DNA of 64,000 nucleotides from Cristatella mucedo (taxonomy: Eukaryota; Bryozoa; Phylactolaemata; Cristatellidae). Each line of letters opens with the position of its first letter. The stretch's first letter is position 1. The notes below the pieces were generated by a model, which made no database searches, was not told where the DNA came from, and was given only the letters and a program-made list of their open reading frames with translations. The position numbers and the translations under genes are program-made. This document shows positions 45,960 through 57,314 of this stretch, one piece after another. The stretch is taken from NCBI GenBank assembly GCA_009760855.2, contig WPIO01000069.1:491001-555000 (forward strand), in the 5' to 3' direction.

Positions 45960-46430
45960 GTATATATTCGCCACCCACAGTCACTTCTTGAACGCGGGTC
46001 TTGGCTTGTCGTTCCGGGCACGACCGTTCGTGCTCCGAGCGCACATGGACGTGCTGCCAGTGGCAGCTGCCAGGAGTCCGGCACACCATGGGGCGGTGAC
46101 TAGCTGCCGCCTATGCCGCACGGAGGCATAGACCGCTTGCCATATGTTGAGCCACCGCCGGCCGACGCTGCATGCAATACGGCCCGACACAACCTGGTTC
46201 TGGGCCGCATAATCGGAGCTCTTCCGGCCACCGCACTCAACTGCATATCGGCAGGCCGCGCCCTCCCGCTTGCCGGTGGTCTGGCTCTCAAGACGGACCT
46301 GGTCATTGACAACGGCACTGATTCAGTAATTGAGGATATGACGGTGCCGTTCGACAGCAGCGAGGGTGCTCTGATTATGGCGGCCCGGAACATAGCCGAT
46401 CAATATGCAGCCATTGCCATGTTATAAATA
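45960..46430 (+). mobile_element. C-terminal fragment of an endonuclease-type (RLE) LINE
   Basis: Translation gives a zinc-knuckle-like SCRLC...ET(A)CHMLSH, then RHNLVLGRIIGALPA, LKTDLVI.N..DSVIEDMTVPFDSS and EGALIMAARNIADQYAAIA. This order (CCHC-like motif, RHN, K-x-D-L-V, (D/E)-V/M-T-V-P-F) is that of the restriction-like endonuclease domain at the C-terminus of R2/RLE-type non-LTR elements. The usual K-P-D is K-T-D here, and the zinc motif is damaged by a stop and a lost Cys. GC-rich, unlike flanking LINE-A copies, so a separate family. Confidence 0.65.
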
Positions 46431-46439
46431 TGCAGTATT

Positions 46440-46790
46440 GGCCAACTGTTGGATTCCGAAAAGCGGGTGGTGCGATGCTTGGCCTGGTGGGGGAGTATAT
46501 CTGAGAGATAGGCTGGAGCCAAAGAATGAAGAAACCTAAAAGTGAGCGAAAAAACCGTAAAGTCGATCCGTTGCTTGACTGGTAGCCAGTGCATGTCGGC
46601 GAGAAGTGGTGTGATATGGAAACTACAACGCTCACGACAGGGAAGCCTAGCTGCAGAGTTTTGCACCAGCTGTAATGGCCTGATTGCCAATTCAGGTGGA
46701 ACAGCAAGAACTGAGTTACAGAAGTCAAGACGGGATGTCACAAATGCATGGACCAACTTAGAATCACCTATGTCTGGTGTTTTGCATTCT
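46440..46790 (-). mobile_element. LINE-A fragment (antisense)
   Basis: Minus strand encodes KLVHAFVTSRLDFCNSVLAV, QLVQNSAARL, LADMHWLPVKQRIDF and SDILPHQAKHRTTRFSESNS with one frameshift. No 3' UTR or tail. It lies between the RLE fragment and the gypsy-like element. Confidence 0.82.
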
Positions 46791-47700
46791 TATGCTATTT
46801 GGTCGGCGAGCTGAGCCAATTGATGCAACGACTGTACATAGGAAACGGCTACCTCCAAACTGACAGATTGAGTAGGCGGTTCATGACGAGACAGGGAAGT
46901 AGATGCTGACTGAACGTGTCTGCCTGAAGGCCCAGGAGGAAATTCTAGGATACGAGCAGTTAGGTGAAAATACGTCCTCACAAATACTCTCGAGTAAGTA
47001 GCAACAACTGCCGGCGGCTGTCTGGGACAAAGTACGTTGAATTAGGATGGCTTTTTACTCGGACTGGGTCTTCCCGTTCGAAGTTCAAAGGGCCCTGCTG
47101 CCAGTGAAGTTAGGAAACCGCAGACATTGGCAGCGGTAACGTCGTCCATAGAAGCCGACAGCTAATGGTACTTTCTTGTTCTTTAGTGATGCGAAACGCG
47201 GTGAACTGAGCCCCTAGCTGGGTGAACCAAAGGACGGGGTATGGTTAGGAGAACGGCAGAGTATTTAGCGTGATTGACTGAATTCGCTACCCAGTTTCGT
47301 CCAGTCAAGCTACAGCAGCTCCGTAGGCGACCTGACAGTTTGAAAAAATTCAGAGTGACCAGTTGTAGAAATCGACACAAGACGTTGAGTAGGTTCGTTT
47401 ATTTGCGAAGTGCGACATTGCGTGCTCAAGCTGTGCAGGCTTTCAAAGGCCTACTGAGCCAAACAGTCCTTAAATCACTGTCCGGGGATTATGATGTCTG
47501 AGTCGTATTGCCTTCGTGTACTGCTATCTTCGTCTGACACCGGAGTCTGCTTCCTTGCACATGGGAAATCGTTCGCTCGATGATGGATGGCTCTTGGTAG
47601 CAGGAAACTCTTTCAGACAACCGTTGAAAAATGGCAAGCAAGCAAGGCTGTGATGGTGTAAGAAAACTGTGTCGTCTTGCTTTCGTGACAACAGCTTTAC
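46790..47700 (-). mobile_element. 5' part of a Ty3/gypsy-like element: LTR end, PBS, gag start
   Basis: On the minus strand, AATAAACGAACC near 47400 is followed by an LTR-like end TTTCTACA (plus-strand position 47364). A primer-binding-site-like ACTGGTCACTCTGAA follows, close to the TGGTGACCC type complementary to a tRNA 3' end. About 200 bp later an ATG opens MDDVTAANVCGFLTSLAAGP and a gag-like frame that continues with one stop to about 46800, where LINE-A cuts it. The far LTR boundary (near 47700) is not resolved. Gag identity is inferred from position. Confidence 0.45.
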
Positions 47701-49084
47701 TGCTATCGCGGCATATGCATGCAAGAAATTTAAGAGTTAACCTTCAGAAAGTACTGTTTATTTTGCATGCAATTCGTCATCTGATTGTCTATTGATAAAT
47801 GCCGTCTTCCAAACCATTCCAATTACGTTTTTGATTGATAGAGTGTTAGCTAAAGTTGAAATGGTTTTGTTCATCTGGTGATGGAAGGGCATTTTAAAAG
47901 AACAGCATTTTAGGATTCATTTCAGTGGCAGGAGTGCCCTTCGGCTTGAGATATTCTGTTGATTTATTTAGCTGTATACTGATCTTTCTGATATTGGTAG
48001 TTCTGAAAATGATAAACGTCTAAATGATCGCACAGAAAAAATGAGGCCCTTTAGTTCATTTTACAAGGCAACTCTCAAGTAAAATAAAAAGCCGAGTAGG
48101 ATTCCAATAGGATTACATTGCTAGATCCGCACGTGAAATTCACTATCTACTGGTCAGTGCTCTCAACGTCCTAATGTACTAAAGACCTTAATATTTTGTG
48201 CTACAGTAGATACCACCTCTGCAATGCAGCCAGCCAACTTTGATCATGCTGACATACGCTGCATCAATGACTTTACTATTTAAGATAGAAATGATCTGAC
48301 TAGCTAGAAATCTCCGGCTTTTATTTGATTTTTGGTGCTCTAAAATTAAAAGATTTCACTTAATATTCACTTTAAAGGTTGTAACTTAGCGAGAGACTGG
48401 TTCGATACAGTCTCACACTAAAGCTTTACCTTCAAATGCTTGACTCAGCTCATCAAGAGCTCCTTTGCTCAGCTTGTATTCCTGTGAAAAATCACTTTAT
48501 CAATTCAAACAGTATTCAGATATTTAATTATATTTAAAACGTTGCGCTACAAGAAGGCAAGAAATAAAATAAAAATTTTAAAATTCACCCGACGGAGGGT
48601 TGCAGTAAAAGTCCCCAAAACCAAGTACAGAAAAACAGCTCCAGCAAGTAGCTTCATGGTTTTTACAAGTCAGATTTAATTGTTCAGCCTCGTTTGTTTT
48701 GCATGCAAGCCTGGTATGTGTTATCTCAAATTTACCATTCAAGGCACAAGCAATTTACATGCATACGTCATAGCTCAGAAGCTGCAGACACGTACTTTGT
48801 GACCGGCACGACTGTAACCATACCTTTTGCGTAGCTTAGTCTGCAAATTTATTTTTTAATTCCGTCTTGACTCTGGAGACTTACTACTCACATGTCTACT
48901 CAGCTTTGCAATAAAGTTCTTGAAGTTTAAAGAAGCCTCTGTAGCTATGTCTGTCTGCAGTGTGAAGTTCCCAGGTTGTGTTACGTGTCACCAACTTCAG
49001 CTACTTTCCCCATAAATAGTAACTTTGCATTAGCATATTGCTTCTTAGACATGCCAAGTACAACCAACCTCTAACTGATATCCT
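47701..49084. other. AT-rich intergenic sequence
   Basis: No element, RNA gene or coding exon recognised. Confidence 0.5.
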
Positions 49085-49500
49085 TTCTTCAGGCCATATG
49101 CATTATTCGTCTCAAGGCAGCTGATATGAAATTCAAGGTAGCTCTACAGGGTCGTTGTAACGTCAAAACCTGTTTCTTTGTTCGATCGTGTTTCCCTTGC
49201 AGCAATTGTGAAGCGCCTAGAAAGAGATTAAGTTGTCTCAGAGCGCTTTATAAACTTTTTTATTTTTAATATTTTTATCTTGCCACGTGACCCAATTAAC
49301 CTATCTTGCGGCACCACGGACTTTCCATATTAGCTACTGACGTTGTCGTGACGGTAGGATTAAAATAAATTCGGAACGCACAAGATATTACAAAATTGTG
49401 AGTGTGTGCTTTAACTATACTTGGGCATTTACCCACTTACTCGCCTTAAGAAAGTTGGTATGAAATTCAACGTTGCTATCACAGGTCATTTTAACGTTAA
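49085..49500 (+). repeat. Unclassified repeat pair flanking a LINE-A tail
   Basis: TATGAAATTCAAGGTAGCTC, then a CAGGTC...TAACGT.AAAACC block, occurs at about 49125-49170 and again at 49450-49500. A LINE-A tail (49178-49275) lies between them. A related stretch with AAATTCCGAAATGCACAA sits near 62070. Family unknown. Confidence 0.5.
49178..49275 (+). mobile_element. LINE-A tail
   Basis: GTTTCCCTTGCAGCAATTGT, then GAAGCGCCTAGAAAGAGATTA and a T/A-rich tail. Very short 5'-truncated copy. Confidence 0.75.
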
Positions 49501-49914
49501 AACCGAAGTTTCAATATTTTGTTTCATTCCTGTGGGGAATTTCTTAAAATATCAAAGGGGATCATAAGTAATAGAATGTTACTCATTAAAGTCGGATTTT
49601 AGGCTTCATAGGCACATTATATAATAACTTCGGCATATTATTTCGGTCTAATTCATTCTTATATTTGGTGGGGAAATTATTAGACAGTTCGAAATTAGAT
49701 TGATTAGGCAATCTTACAAAAACGCTAAATTATATGAGCATTTTTCTTCCAAATACATTTTGCACGCTGGAATGTAGGGTTTACTTGCCGAGCAAATTGC
49801 GTAGTTATTTAAAATTTTTACAATTGATTTTAAATTATCTTGACCCGTGCATTTCCTAATGATTTCTTTTTCTAGGCCATACTAGTCCAAGAGGTTAGGT
49901 ACTCGGTCTCGTAA

Positions 49915-50180
49915 GGTAATTGATCTCAGTCTGAAACTCCACAAAGCCGCAATGACTATGAGGGTGCTATGCAGGAGTTTTTTATAGCGCATAACAGCCT
50001 AAGCTGCTTCCATTACGTGTTAGGTACCCGGCAGACTTAATCTTATGCAACAAAGAGATGGTGTGAAGCAAAGCAGAGTCAGCAGAGCAATTGATGTACT
50101 GAGTAACGTTAAAGTACCTGCACGGGACGACATGAAAATATGTGCCGATTTCTGCAGCATGAGAGTAGCTGTTGTTGTTC
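49915..50180 (-). mobile_element. Worn LINE-B 3' end
   Basis: TGATCTCAGTCTGAAACTCC, AGCCTAAGCTGCTTCC, CAACAAAGAGATGGTGTGAA and GCAGAGTCAGCAGAGCAA in LINE-B antisense order. The tail is lost. Confidence 0.75.
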
Positions 50181-50184
50181 TTTA

Positions 50185-50310
50185 TGACCGAGGTCGTGAG
50201 TTTGAATCCTGCAGTGGGCGACTATTAATTGCAATTGCTAGCAATTAACGATAGCCGTTCAAGCCTTAATGACTCTATAACAATTTGGCTGCTTGATCAT
50301 GTAGCACTTT
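50185..50310 (+). mobile_element. SINE-1 copy, 5' truncated
   Basis: GACCGAGGTCGTGAGTTTGA, then ATCCTGCAGTGGGCG matches the second half of the tRNA-like head. The body is rearranged (CAATTGCTAGCAATTAACG). Confidence 0.65.
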
Positions 50311-51392
50311 TTCTATTAGTCTATTAAAGCAAAAAAGATAGTTATTTTTTAGTTATATTCATTCTTCAGTAGTACGCGATATCTGTTTTTGATGGAGCAA
50401 CGTCACCGGCAATATTTTTTGAGATCCTAGTGCTACCTGTAGGGATGACGTCTGGCAATCTAGTACTTTCCCTTCGATTTGGAGCTCCGTTTGCAACTTG
50501 GTTTTTCCAAATATCTTGATTACATGATGAAAACTGAAGCTCACCAAGTACATGACGATTATGTTACTGGATAACAAGCAACAAAAGGTAAAACGAGAAC
50601 CGAGGACCGTTTGACATATCTCTACAAAATGTACTGAGCGATTACCATTATTGAGACAAATAGGTTGGGTTGATATGACAGCTTTTATATCACGTCAGTA
50701 CGAAGCTAAAATCTAATGCATTCCTAAAAATAAGTTCAATCTTGATGCTGAAATGTGAGATATATATATATATATACAGATATATAATTTAAGTTGAAAA
50801 AGTGTCCTAGTGACACATTATCAGGTAACATCCTTCCAGGTGCAAGAGGTTTGATATGACTCTATAGACACGATACGTTCTCTGATTTCTAATCAGGGTT
50901 TACAAGATGAGTAACATAGCAGTTGGACTAACTTATGGCTTCCAATCGCTGCCTGTAAACCTAAATAAACAATATGATGCGATACTCAAAAAAGCAATCG
51001 GGTTTACAGAAAAAAATTATGTAATGCAATGCCTAAATCTTAAGTATCTGTGACTTTTCTAGCTGCAAGGTATCATACAAACAGTTTTACTAGAGAAATA
51101 GTCTTATAGATATTGCCGATAAGGCTCGCTTTTTTATTACGACAGCAAATACGGTTGACAGACCAGCTCCTATGTTTCCATTGTAAGACTCTGTGCACAT
51201 TCCAAGATTTTCCAAGGTTTCTGCATTCGAAGACCTTAATAAGGTAAAAAGAGCTCGTCACCTGAAGGCCGTAGACGAGCATCTTACTGCCTGTGCTGAA
51301 GAGTTGCCTCAGGCGACTCAAAGGCCAATGTCAATATTCGCCTGACTTGTCCGTTATACCAGCGGGTATAGCTGCTATCTTCACTGTAATTA
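50311..51392. other. AT-rich intergenic sequence with a short TA repeat
   Basis: A (TA)n run at about 50759-50790. Nothing else recognised. Confidence 0.5.
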
Positions 51393-51884
51393 TACAGAGC
51401 AAAGTTCTTACGCTGACCTACAAGGCCCGCCACGGCTTGGCTCCTTCGTACCTAGCTGAACTGCTGCATCAGTTTCAGCCTGTTCGCGCCATCAGGTCCT
51501 GTGTGGACAATAAATTAGCTGTCCCATTCCTCCGCTTAAAGACAGTTGGCGACAGAAGCTTTAGCTCTGCAGGTCTTAGACTGTGGAACTCGCTTCCACA
51601 GTTCTTACGCAACGACATCTACTCTCCAACTGCCGACTATGGCACATCTTTTTCAGCGGTCCTGAACTGCTACTTCTATGCTACTCACTACCTCAACTGC
51701 TCTCCTGACTCTGCTATGCTTCCCACTTTCTCTTTGTTGCGTGAGACGAAGTCTGTTGGCTACTGAATACGTACCGAAAGCCGCTTAGGCTGTGAGTGCG
51801 CTATACAAAACTCTCCTGCGTAACACCCACATGGTCTTTATGACTTTGTGGAGTTACTGACGGAGATACATTACATTACATTAC
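51393..51884 (+). mobile_element. LINE-B 3' end with intact terminal frame
   Basis: Open frame from about 51393 to 51766 (QSKVLTLTYKARHGLAPSYL ... LLRETKSVGY), then the conserved non-coding end and (ACATT)3. Immediately followed by SINE-1. Confidence 0.88.
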
Positions 51885-51885
51885 T

Positions 51886-52045
51886 GTGACTGTAAGGGGG
51901 TTGCTTTCATGACCTCGGTCCCGAGGTCGTGGGTTCGATTCCTGTGGTGGGTGATCCTTTATCGCCACTGCAAGCGGTGGTGATTGTCGTAAAGGCTCTT
52001 CTGTCGCTATACAAAAAGAGGCTGTTTAAGCAGCAAGTTTTTTAT
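51886..52045 (+). mobile_element. SINE-1 copy inserted at the LINE-B tail
   Basis: Perfect stem GACCTCGG-TC-CCGAGGTC followed by B box GGGTTCGATTCC, body and GAGGCTGTTTAAGCAGC end with a T run. The 5' end abuts the ACATT array. Confidence 0.87.
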
Positions 52046-52132
52046 ATGAGCCGTCCTCGGGTAGGCTACACAAAACAGGAGCTACACAGCATAAGGTGCA
52101 ATATAACAATTAGTCGTTACCTAGGGCCTTCT

Positions 52133-52265
52133 TCAATGGGTTAGTATGAATCTATCTGCATTCTGCATTAGCCCTATCTGCAGCTCGGCGATCAAACCTA
52201 CGACCCACCCATTCAAAGCACCGATTAGTGCACGTTGCTCTACTAGCTTACTTCTCGTGCATCAT
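52133..52265 (-). mobile_element. SINE-3 candidate (antisense)
   Basis: Reverse complement has GGTCGTAGGTTTGATCGCC as a possible B box and ends near CCCATTGAAGAAGGCC. Weak similarity to the candidates at 20640 and 30395. Confidence 0.35.
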
Positions 52266-52819
52266 CGTATTGTGAAATGTCGACTGGCAACCGATACTAA
52301 GGTATAATGTAAATTCGAATGGGCTGCCTGTGCCGGGCAAGCTACATGCCGACTTGAATGCAGTTCACCTAATCGGCCTCCAATAGTTGTTAAAGTAATT
52401 CTTAAATTCCGCCTGGTAAATAGACGCTCGCTAAAAGCCAAGTGGTTACTTGTCCGAGATCAGGCTGTTCACGAGAAGCTAGATGGATTTCTTTTAATGA
52501 AAATGGGGATGGCGCCCGGCTGTGATGGTAGCTTCGCATTTGAGACTTCCCCACCCAGGTTTTCTATCTTTCAGTCCATGCGATTGCACAAGGTTGGTGG
52601 CTGGGTTGCAATTGCTGCTCGTGAATCGCTTGATTATAACACATGCAGCTTTTCGCTGGTTTGGGCCATTTTTTGAGTCGAGTGGAATTGGGTACTCATC
52701 AAAACAGTACCTCTTACTGTTGTAATACATTGAACTCGGTCGGAATTTACAAACTTATATATAACAGACTTTTCAGAATTCCTCGCCATAATGGTTTCAT
52801 GTAATAGGTCGTTACTAGT

Positions 52820-54755
52820 TGCAAGGCACTTCAATATTCATATTGAAAACCGTAGAAAAAGCGTGGGCTGCTCGTTCTCGACTTTCAGGAGAACTTCAGC
52901 TTGGTTCACCAAGTTAATCATGCCAATCAAGTTGGTATCCTCGATCTCGTAATCCTTGAGAATGTCAGAGCCACTTACCTATTGCCACGCTGCTGATTTT
53001 CTTTGATCATTGTCCAGCCTCGTTTACCGTTCCTGCTCCATTTTACGTGTTTATATGCAGGGTAACGGCGAGTTTCTCCAGAGACGCAACTTATAAAAAG
53101 CATCGTCCAAAAGATGTCATTTTAATTTGTATGCGATGCAGAAACTTTTTATCTCCAATCAGACTTAACCTACAACCTTTATACCCTCACATAAGCAGTG
53201 AACATGATACTTTGGAGTGCACTTGACGAGCATACTCCCGAAATAACGTACCTCAATTCCACGCAGCTCCATAATGTCTTGATTCTAGGAAGACACCAGT
53301 GACCTAATTCTGAAGGTCGTATCATGATCGGAAAGGAATATTTATCCTCTAGACCGATTCCCTGTTGTTCGGCTTCGGCGATAGATTAACCTGGGGTTCC
53401 CATGCATAAGTACCATCATAAATATGTCAATTGACTTGGGTCATATTTCAAAAATGCTGTAGTCAGACCACTACTCAAGAAGCAACACTGGACTTAGATA
53501 AATTCAGTAACTTCCCCGAGTCTCTTTTCTACTTATCCTATGAAAGACACTTAAGGTTTTGTTTGGACGTCACTAGCTTTGAACCGTAGCAATTCAGATT
53601 CTATCATACTGGATGACTCCAGTGTATTCGCGTGAATAGCATAGAATCATCCGAGAAAGCTTTGAAGAATAGATTACCTCAGGACTGTGTGCTTGGTAAA
53701 GTTCTTTTCATGATATATAGCCAACATTCTGCCTATGTGACACCCTGTACAGTGTCGGCTTACAAGTCTATGCAAGTGACGACCATTTAGAAATCTGTTT
53801 CGGTCCATATCAATCTTCTAGCGTTCTAAATTTTATCTAATACCTTGCAGCATATATTGATGAAATCCGCATATAGATGGAAGTGACGTAGTTCAATTTA
53901 ACAAAGATGAAACCAACTTACTATCAATGGTAAACCAAGTGCGAAAATATTAAAGCTCGCAATCTGCTCTGTAGCAGCTCTCAGGGTTAACATTCACAAA
54001 ATCTAGCCGTCGTTTTCCATAGCGGCAGTTTATTAAATGACTAAGTCATCTCCAAATTCAAGTCTGCCTACTTCCAGCTAAATATTGTCACTGAAATTCC
54101 GGCTTATTTACAAAGAGATACCACATTCAAAAAGGTTCCTGCATTCGTGACATCCTGTCTCAATGTTTGTAAATCAATAAATGCCTTCGGCATAAAACAA
54201 CCAAGCACTTACTGCTTAGCAAAATTTGGCAGGGTGGCTGATCCGTTGTGAGCTTCAAACATGCCACATCATACCACTTCTGGCAAACTTGCATAGGCTC
54301 CCAGGTAAGCATTACTAAAGACTTATACGTTTTTTCAATAACTGTTAGGTTCCATAATTTTGTGGCTGCAGACTGCCTACCAGATTCTTCTACCTTGCCA
54401 AGTAAAGTACAGTTCGCAGTTCAAAATCTCATCATTTACCTGTACTTCATATGAACATCAACCCTGTGAAGACTATGCCATTAGTCCGCATGCTCCCAAA
54501 ACCAATCCTCTTTATTACAGTGTGGCGATAGTACATAACATGACAGCTTTTAGTAATAGGATATAAATGCATGTGCTTATAGGAGTATCAGGTTGGTACA
54601 AGAGATGCTAAATTTGCTTGCTTTTCCACGTGCCGACACAGGGAATGCTTCCTCTTACCATTCGGTCACGCTTCCGTTACAGCAAATTTAAAGTGCTCAG
54701 AAATGAAGTGAGTTATCAGAGGGCTATATGTCAGCGTATTATTAATAATATTATT
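52820..54755 (+). mobile_element. Old, nearly full-span LINE-A copy
   Basis: Very worn but in order: HFNIHIEN (endonuclease GDFN-H position, about 52829), NFSLVHQVNHANQVGILDLVI (52892-52954), NAVVRPLLKKQ (RT start, about 53455), PQDCVLGKVLFMIYS (53677-53722), the DDHL/YICFG region near 53780, the thumb near 54070-54130, the C-terminus (54340-54560), and a GAGTTATCAGAGGGC tail with ATTATTAATA at 54740. No usable frame. Confidence 0.7.
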
Positions 54756-54883
54756 TTTCTTGAATGCGATTTAAACTGAAAAGATCATACAAGTGTAGCT
54801 GGCAGCCTGAAATTACTCTGCAAAGCCATTAGGTTTTTATTAAAGACTACGACGAATACATTTTGGTTCATTCCCGAATCTCG

Positions 54884-54889
54884 TTTATT
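54884..54889 (-). terminator. Poly(A) signal AATAAA of the kelch gene
   Basis: TTTATT on the plus strand reads AATAAA on the coding strand, only 45 bp beyond the stop codon at 54934. This implies a very short 3' UTR and supports the frame being a real transcribed gene. Confidence 0.6.
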
Positions 54890-54933
54890 CACTCATAACA
54901 TAAAGAACAATATAAGTTACGTCGTTGTTAATT

Positions 54934-56004
54934 TCATAGCCAGGTATCTATTGTTGGACGGAAATTCTCCTGGAACTGTTTCGATTGAATTAAAGAGAGT
55001 TGCTTCTTTAGGTGTAGAGGTAGATCGGAGGAGTCTAAATTGAATCGGTGTATTGCCATCAGGCATTTGGTAAGGAGAGGCAAAACATTTGTGCCGAAAA
55101 ATGTAAGTCTGGTTTCGCTCCCGGGCTTATCCACAAAAATAGCTTGGTCGTCACCAAGCCAGCAGCATGTTAGAGCACTGAATCTGGCTGAGCCTAAGAA
55201 CTCAGATCTTGTCCAATGACGAACAGCAGGATTAAATGAATATAGCCAGTGCTGAAAAACACCATAATTATCGTATTTGCCGCCATGAATGACAATAGTA
55301 TCTCGACATTCAAATGCCTCTCGGATGTCAATGTTCATTGGTATGTAGCCATTTATTTTTTCTTCTTGACATGTATTAGATATAGTGTCAAAAAAGTAAA
55401 CTATAGTGACCTTATTCGGGGTAATTAACCTAGCAGAAATTATGATCATATAGTGATGCCATCCGACAGCTGCACAGAGCGAAGTTTGTCCTTCAAGAAA
55501 AGTCATCGAATTCGTAAAATTTCCATGAAAGCTCCAGATCAGTGTGTCTAGATTGAGCGAATACACAGTTGACTCATCTTGGAGAAAGACGAACACTGAA
55601 TCACCAACCAAGCTGATCATCCAATAATTTGCAATGACCTGATATAGTCCAACAGTTTCGCTCTGAGACCATACACTTGAATCCGTGTCAAATCTGTAGA
55701 TTGTTGCAGGTTGACGTAATACATCTTGCTTCCATTTAAGAAAATAAAAGCTCTTTTTGTGAGCTACGTAGGGTATTGCATAGCTGAGGTCGAGAATGTC
55801 ATCATCCGAAGCAGCTGCAGTAACAATGAAATCAGACCAGATATTAGTGTCTAAGCTGAACTTCTTTATGCTAGCACGAGGCTTGTCGTTGGCCATGCGA
55901 CCTGCCCAGCCAAACGAGTAAATCTCCCGTCCCAGTTGTATAAAGTATTTTATATCGCCACGCCAATTGAATGGGCACTTGATACGACCCAAGAAATTGA
56001 GCAT
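54934..56004 (-). CDS. Kelch-repeat protein with C-terminal BC-box (KLHDC10-like)
   Basis: A 356-aa intact frame is read from the ATG at 56004. The frame stays open upstream to 56123, where an ATTGCAG acceptor could join a further 5' exon, so the true N-terminus may be longer. The body holds about six diverged kelch blades with the usual aromatic spacing: DTNIWSDF, DTDSSVWSQS, LDTLIWSFHG, NPAVRHWTRSEF, and short YxF/FVF strands. The C-terminus contains PLLTKCLMAI, an exact fit to the Elongin-BC box pattern (A/P/S/T)-L-x3-C-x3-(A/I/L/V). LPLHLKKQL follows at the place of a Cullin box. By family knowledge (KLHDC2/3/10) such proteins select substrates for Cullin-2 or -5 ubiquitin ligases. Role is inferred from architecture; orthology to a particular KLHDC is uncertain. 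It is an old single-copy-like gene with a decayed copy next to it. Confidence 0.8.
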   Translation of the reverse strand: MLNFLGRIKCPFNWRGDIKYFIQLGREIYSFGWAGRMANDKPRASIKKFSLDTNIWSDFIVTAAASDDDILDLSYAIPYVAHKKSFYFLKWKQDVLRQPATIYRFDTDSSVWSQSETVGLYQVIANYWMISLVGDSVFVFLQDESTVYSLNLDTLIWSFHGNFTNSMTFLEGQTSLCAAVGWHHYMIIISARLITPNKVTIVYFFDTISNTCQEEKINGYIPMNIDIREAFECRDTIVIHGGKYDNYGVFQHWLYSFNPAVRHWTRSEFLGSARFSALTCCWLGDDQAIFVDKPGSETRLTFFGTNVLPLLTKCLMAIHRFNLDSSDLPLHLKKQLSLIQSKQFQENFRPTIDTWL

Positions 56005-56552
56005 CTTAAACGTTGAAGACGTTTGGTTCGTAGTCTTCGTATTCCAAGACGTTCCCTTTAGGCAAACTAGAGAGCCTGTCAAGATTCGATGAGAAGGATT
56101 GGACGTGTTATAGAAAATATATGCTGCAATTATTTACTTGAAGTAACTGTAAAGGCAGCATGATTGCATATTCTTTAAACTCAAAACATAACGGTCAGGG
56201 CTTAATATTTCCATAGTCCTCAAAACCTATCATTGGTATAGACCTCCATTTTACCACATAATAAATAGGATTTAAGCGTATATTCTACCAGTTTTTAGTA
56301 CGCTCCAAATTGTATCCGTATTTACAAGAAAGTCATGACTGTAAAGTGGTTTGCTGTTCCACAGCACAAAAATCATGTTTTTTTTGGTTTGTGAAAAAGA
56401 AATCTATTGGGCTGGAGATCGACTGAATCCCGACTTACCTCACTACTGTAATGCCATGTCACTTCTTCTACGTTGTTTGCTGATATTCCGTGCGACCATT
56501 CTTGATTTGCATGTAACATAACACGTACACACTTAACGTAATCCGCTTTATA

Positions 56553-56985
56553 ATGTAATATAATTTATCTCCGTCTGTAACTCCACAAAGTCATAAAGAC
56601 TATGTGGGTGTTACGCAGAAGAGTTTTGTATAACCTACTCACAGCCTAAGCGGCTTTCGGTACCCAAAAGACTTCGTCTCACGCAACAAAGAGAAAGTGG
56701 GAAGCATAGCAGAGTCAGGAGAGCACTTGAGGTAGTGAGTAGCATAGAAGTAGCAGTTCATGACCGCTGAAAAGGATGTGTCATAGTCGGCAGTAGGAGA
56801 GTAGTACTCGTTGCGTAAGAATTGTGGAAGCGAGTTCCACAGTCTAGGACCTGCAGAGCTAAAGCTTCTGTCGCCAACTGTCTTTAAGCGGAGGAACGGG
56901 ACAGCTAATTTATTGTCCACACAGGACCTGAGAGTGCGAACAGGCTGAAACTGATGCGGCAGTTCTGCTAGGTATATGATGAGGT
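56553..56985 (-). mobile_element. LINE-B 3' end between kelch gene and its copy
   Basis: Antisense tail remnant (AATGTAATATAATTTATCTC), 3' block and the terminal coding part with an open frame of about 90 codons (VDNKLAVPFLRLKTVGDRSF to KPLRL). 5' truncated near 56985. Confidence 0.88.
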
Positions 56986-57314
56986 ATCAAATATGATACC
57001 TCAACCGAAAAGCTAGGTAGTAATACTCACAGAATACTATGCTAGTCACCCTGTCGATCGACTACCGTAGGTGCATTGCATATTGTGGGGGGAAAACTAT
57101 CTGCTGCAGTCTATGAATACGCAATTTGTTTCGCTGGTTCGACCACCAGATAAAGAACGATGAGCATCTCCAGCAATTCCAAACTTCGGTAGCTCCTTTG
57201 TACGAGAAGTTCTAAAATTAGGCTTTTCCAATGGGTAACGTTTATAAAAAAATAATTAGATTAATGATACTTTAATCACTCACACTTTGCTAGTATAATT
57301 AAAACAGAAAATAT

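Noticed and set aside
46113-46427. Host gene of about 100 codons
   Set aside because: Motifs and their order match a retroelement endonuclease, and the upstream zinc motif is broken by a stop.
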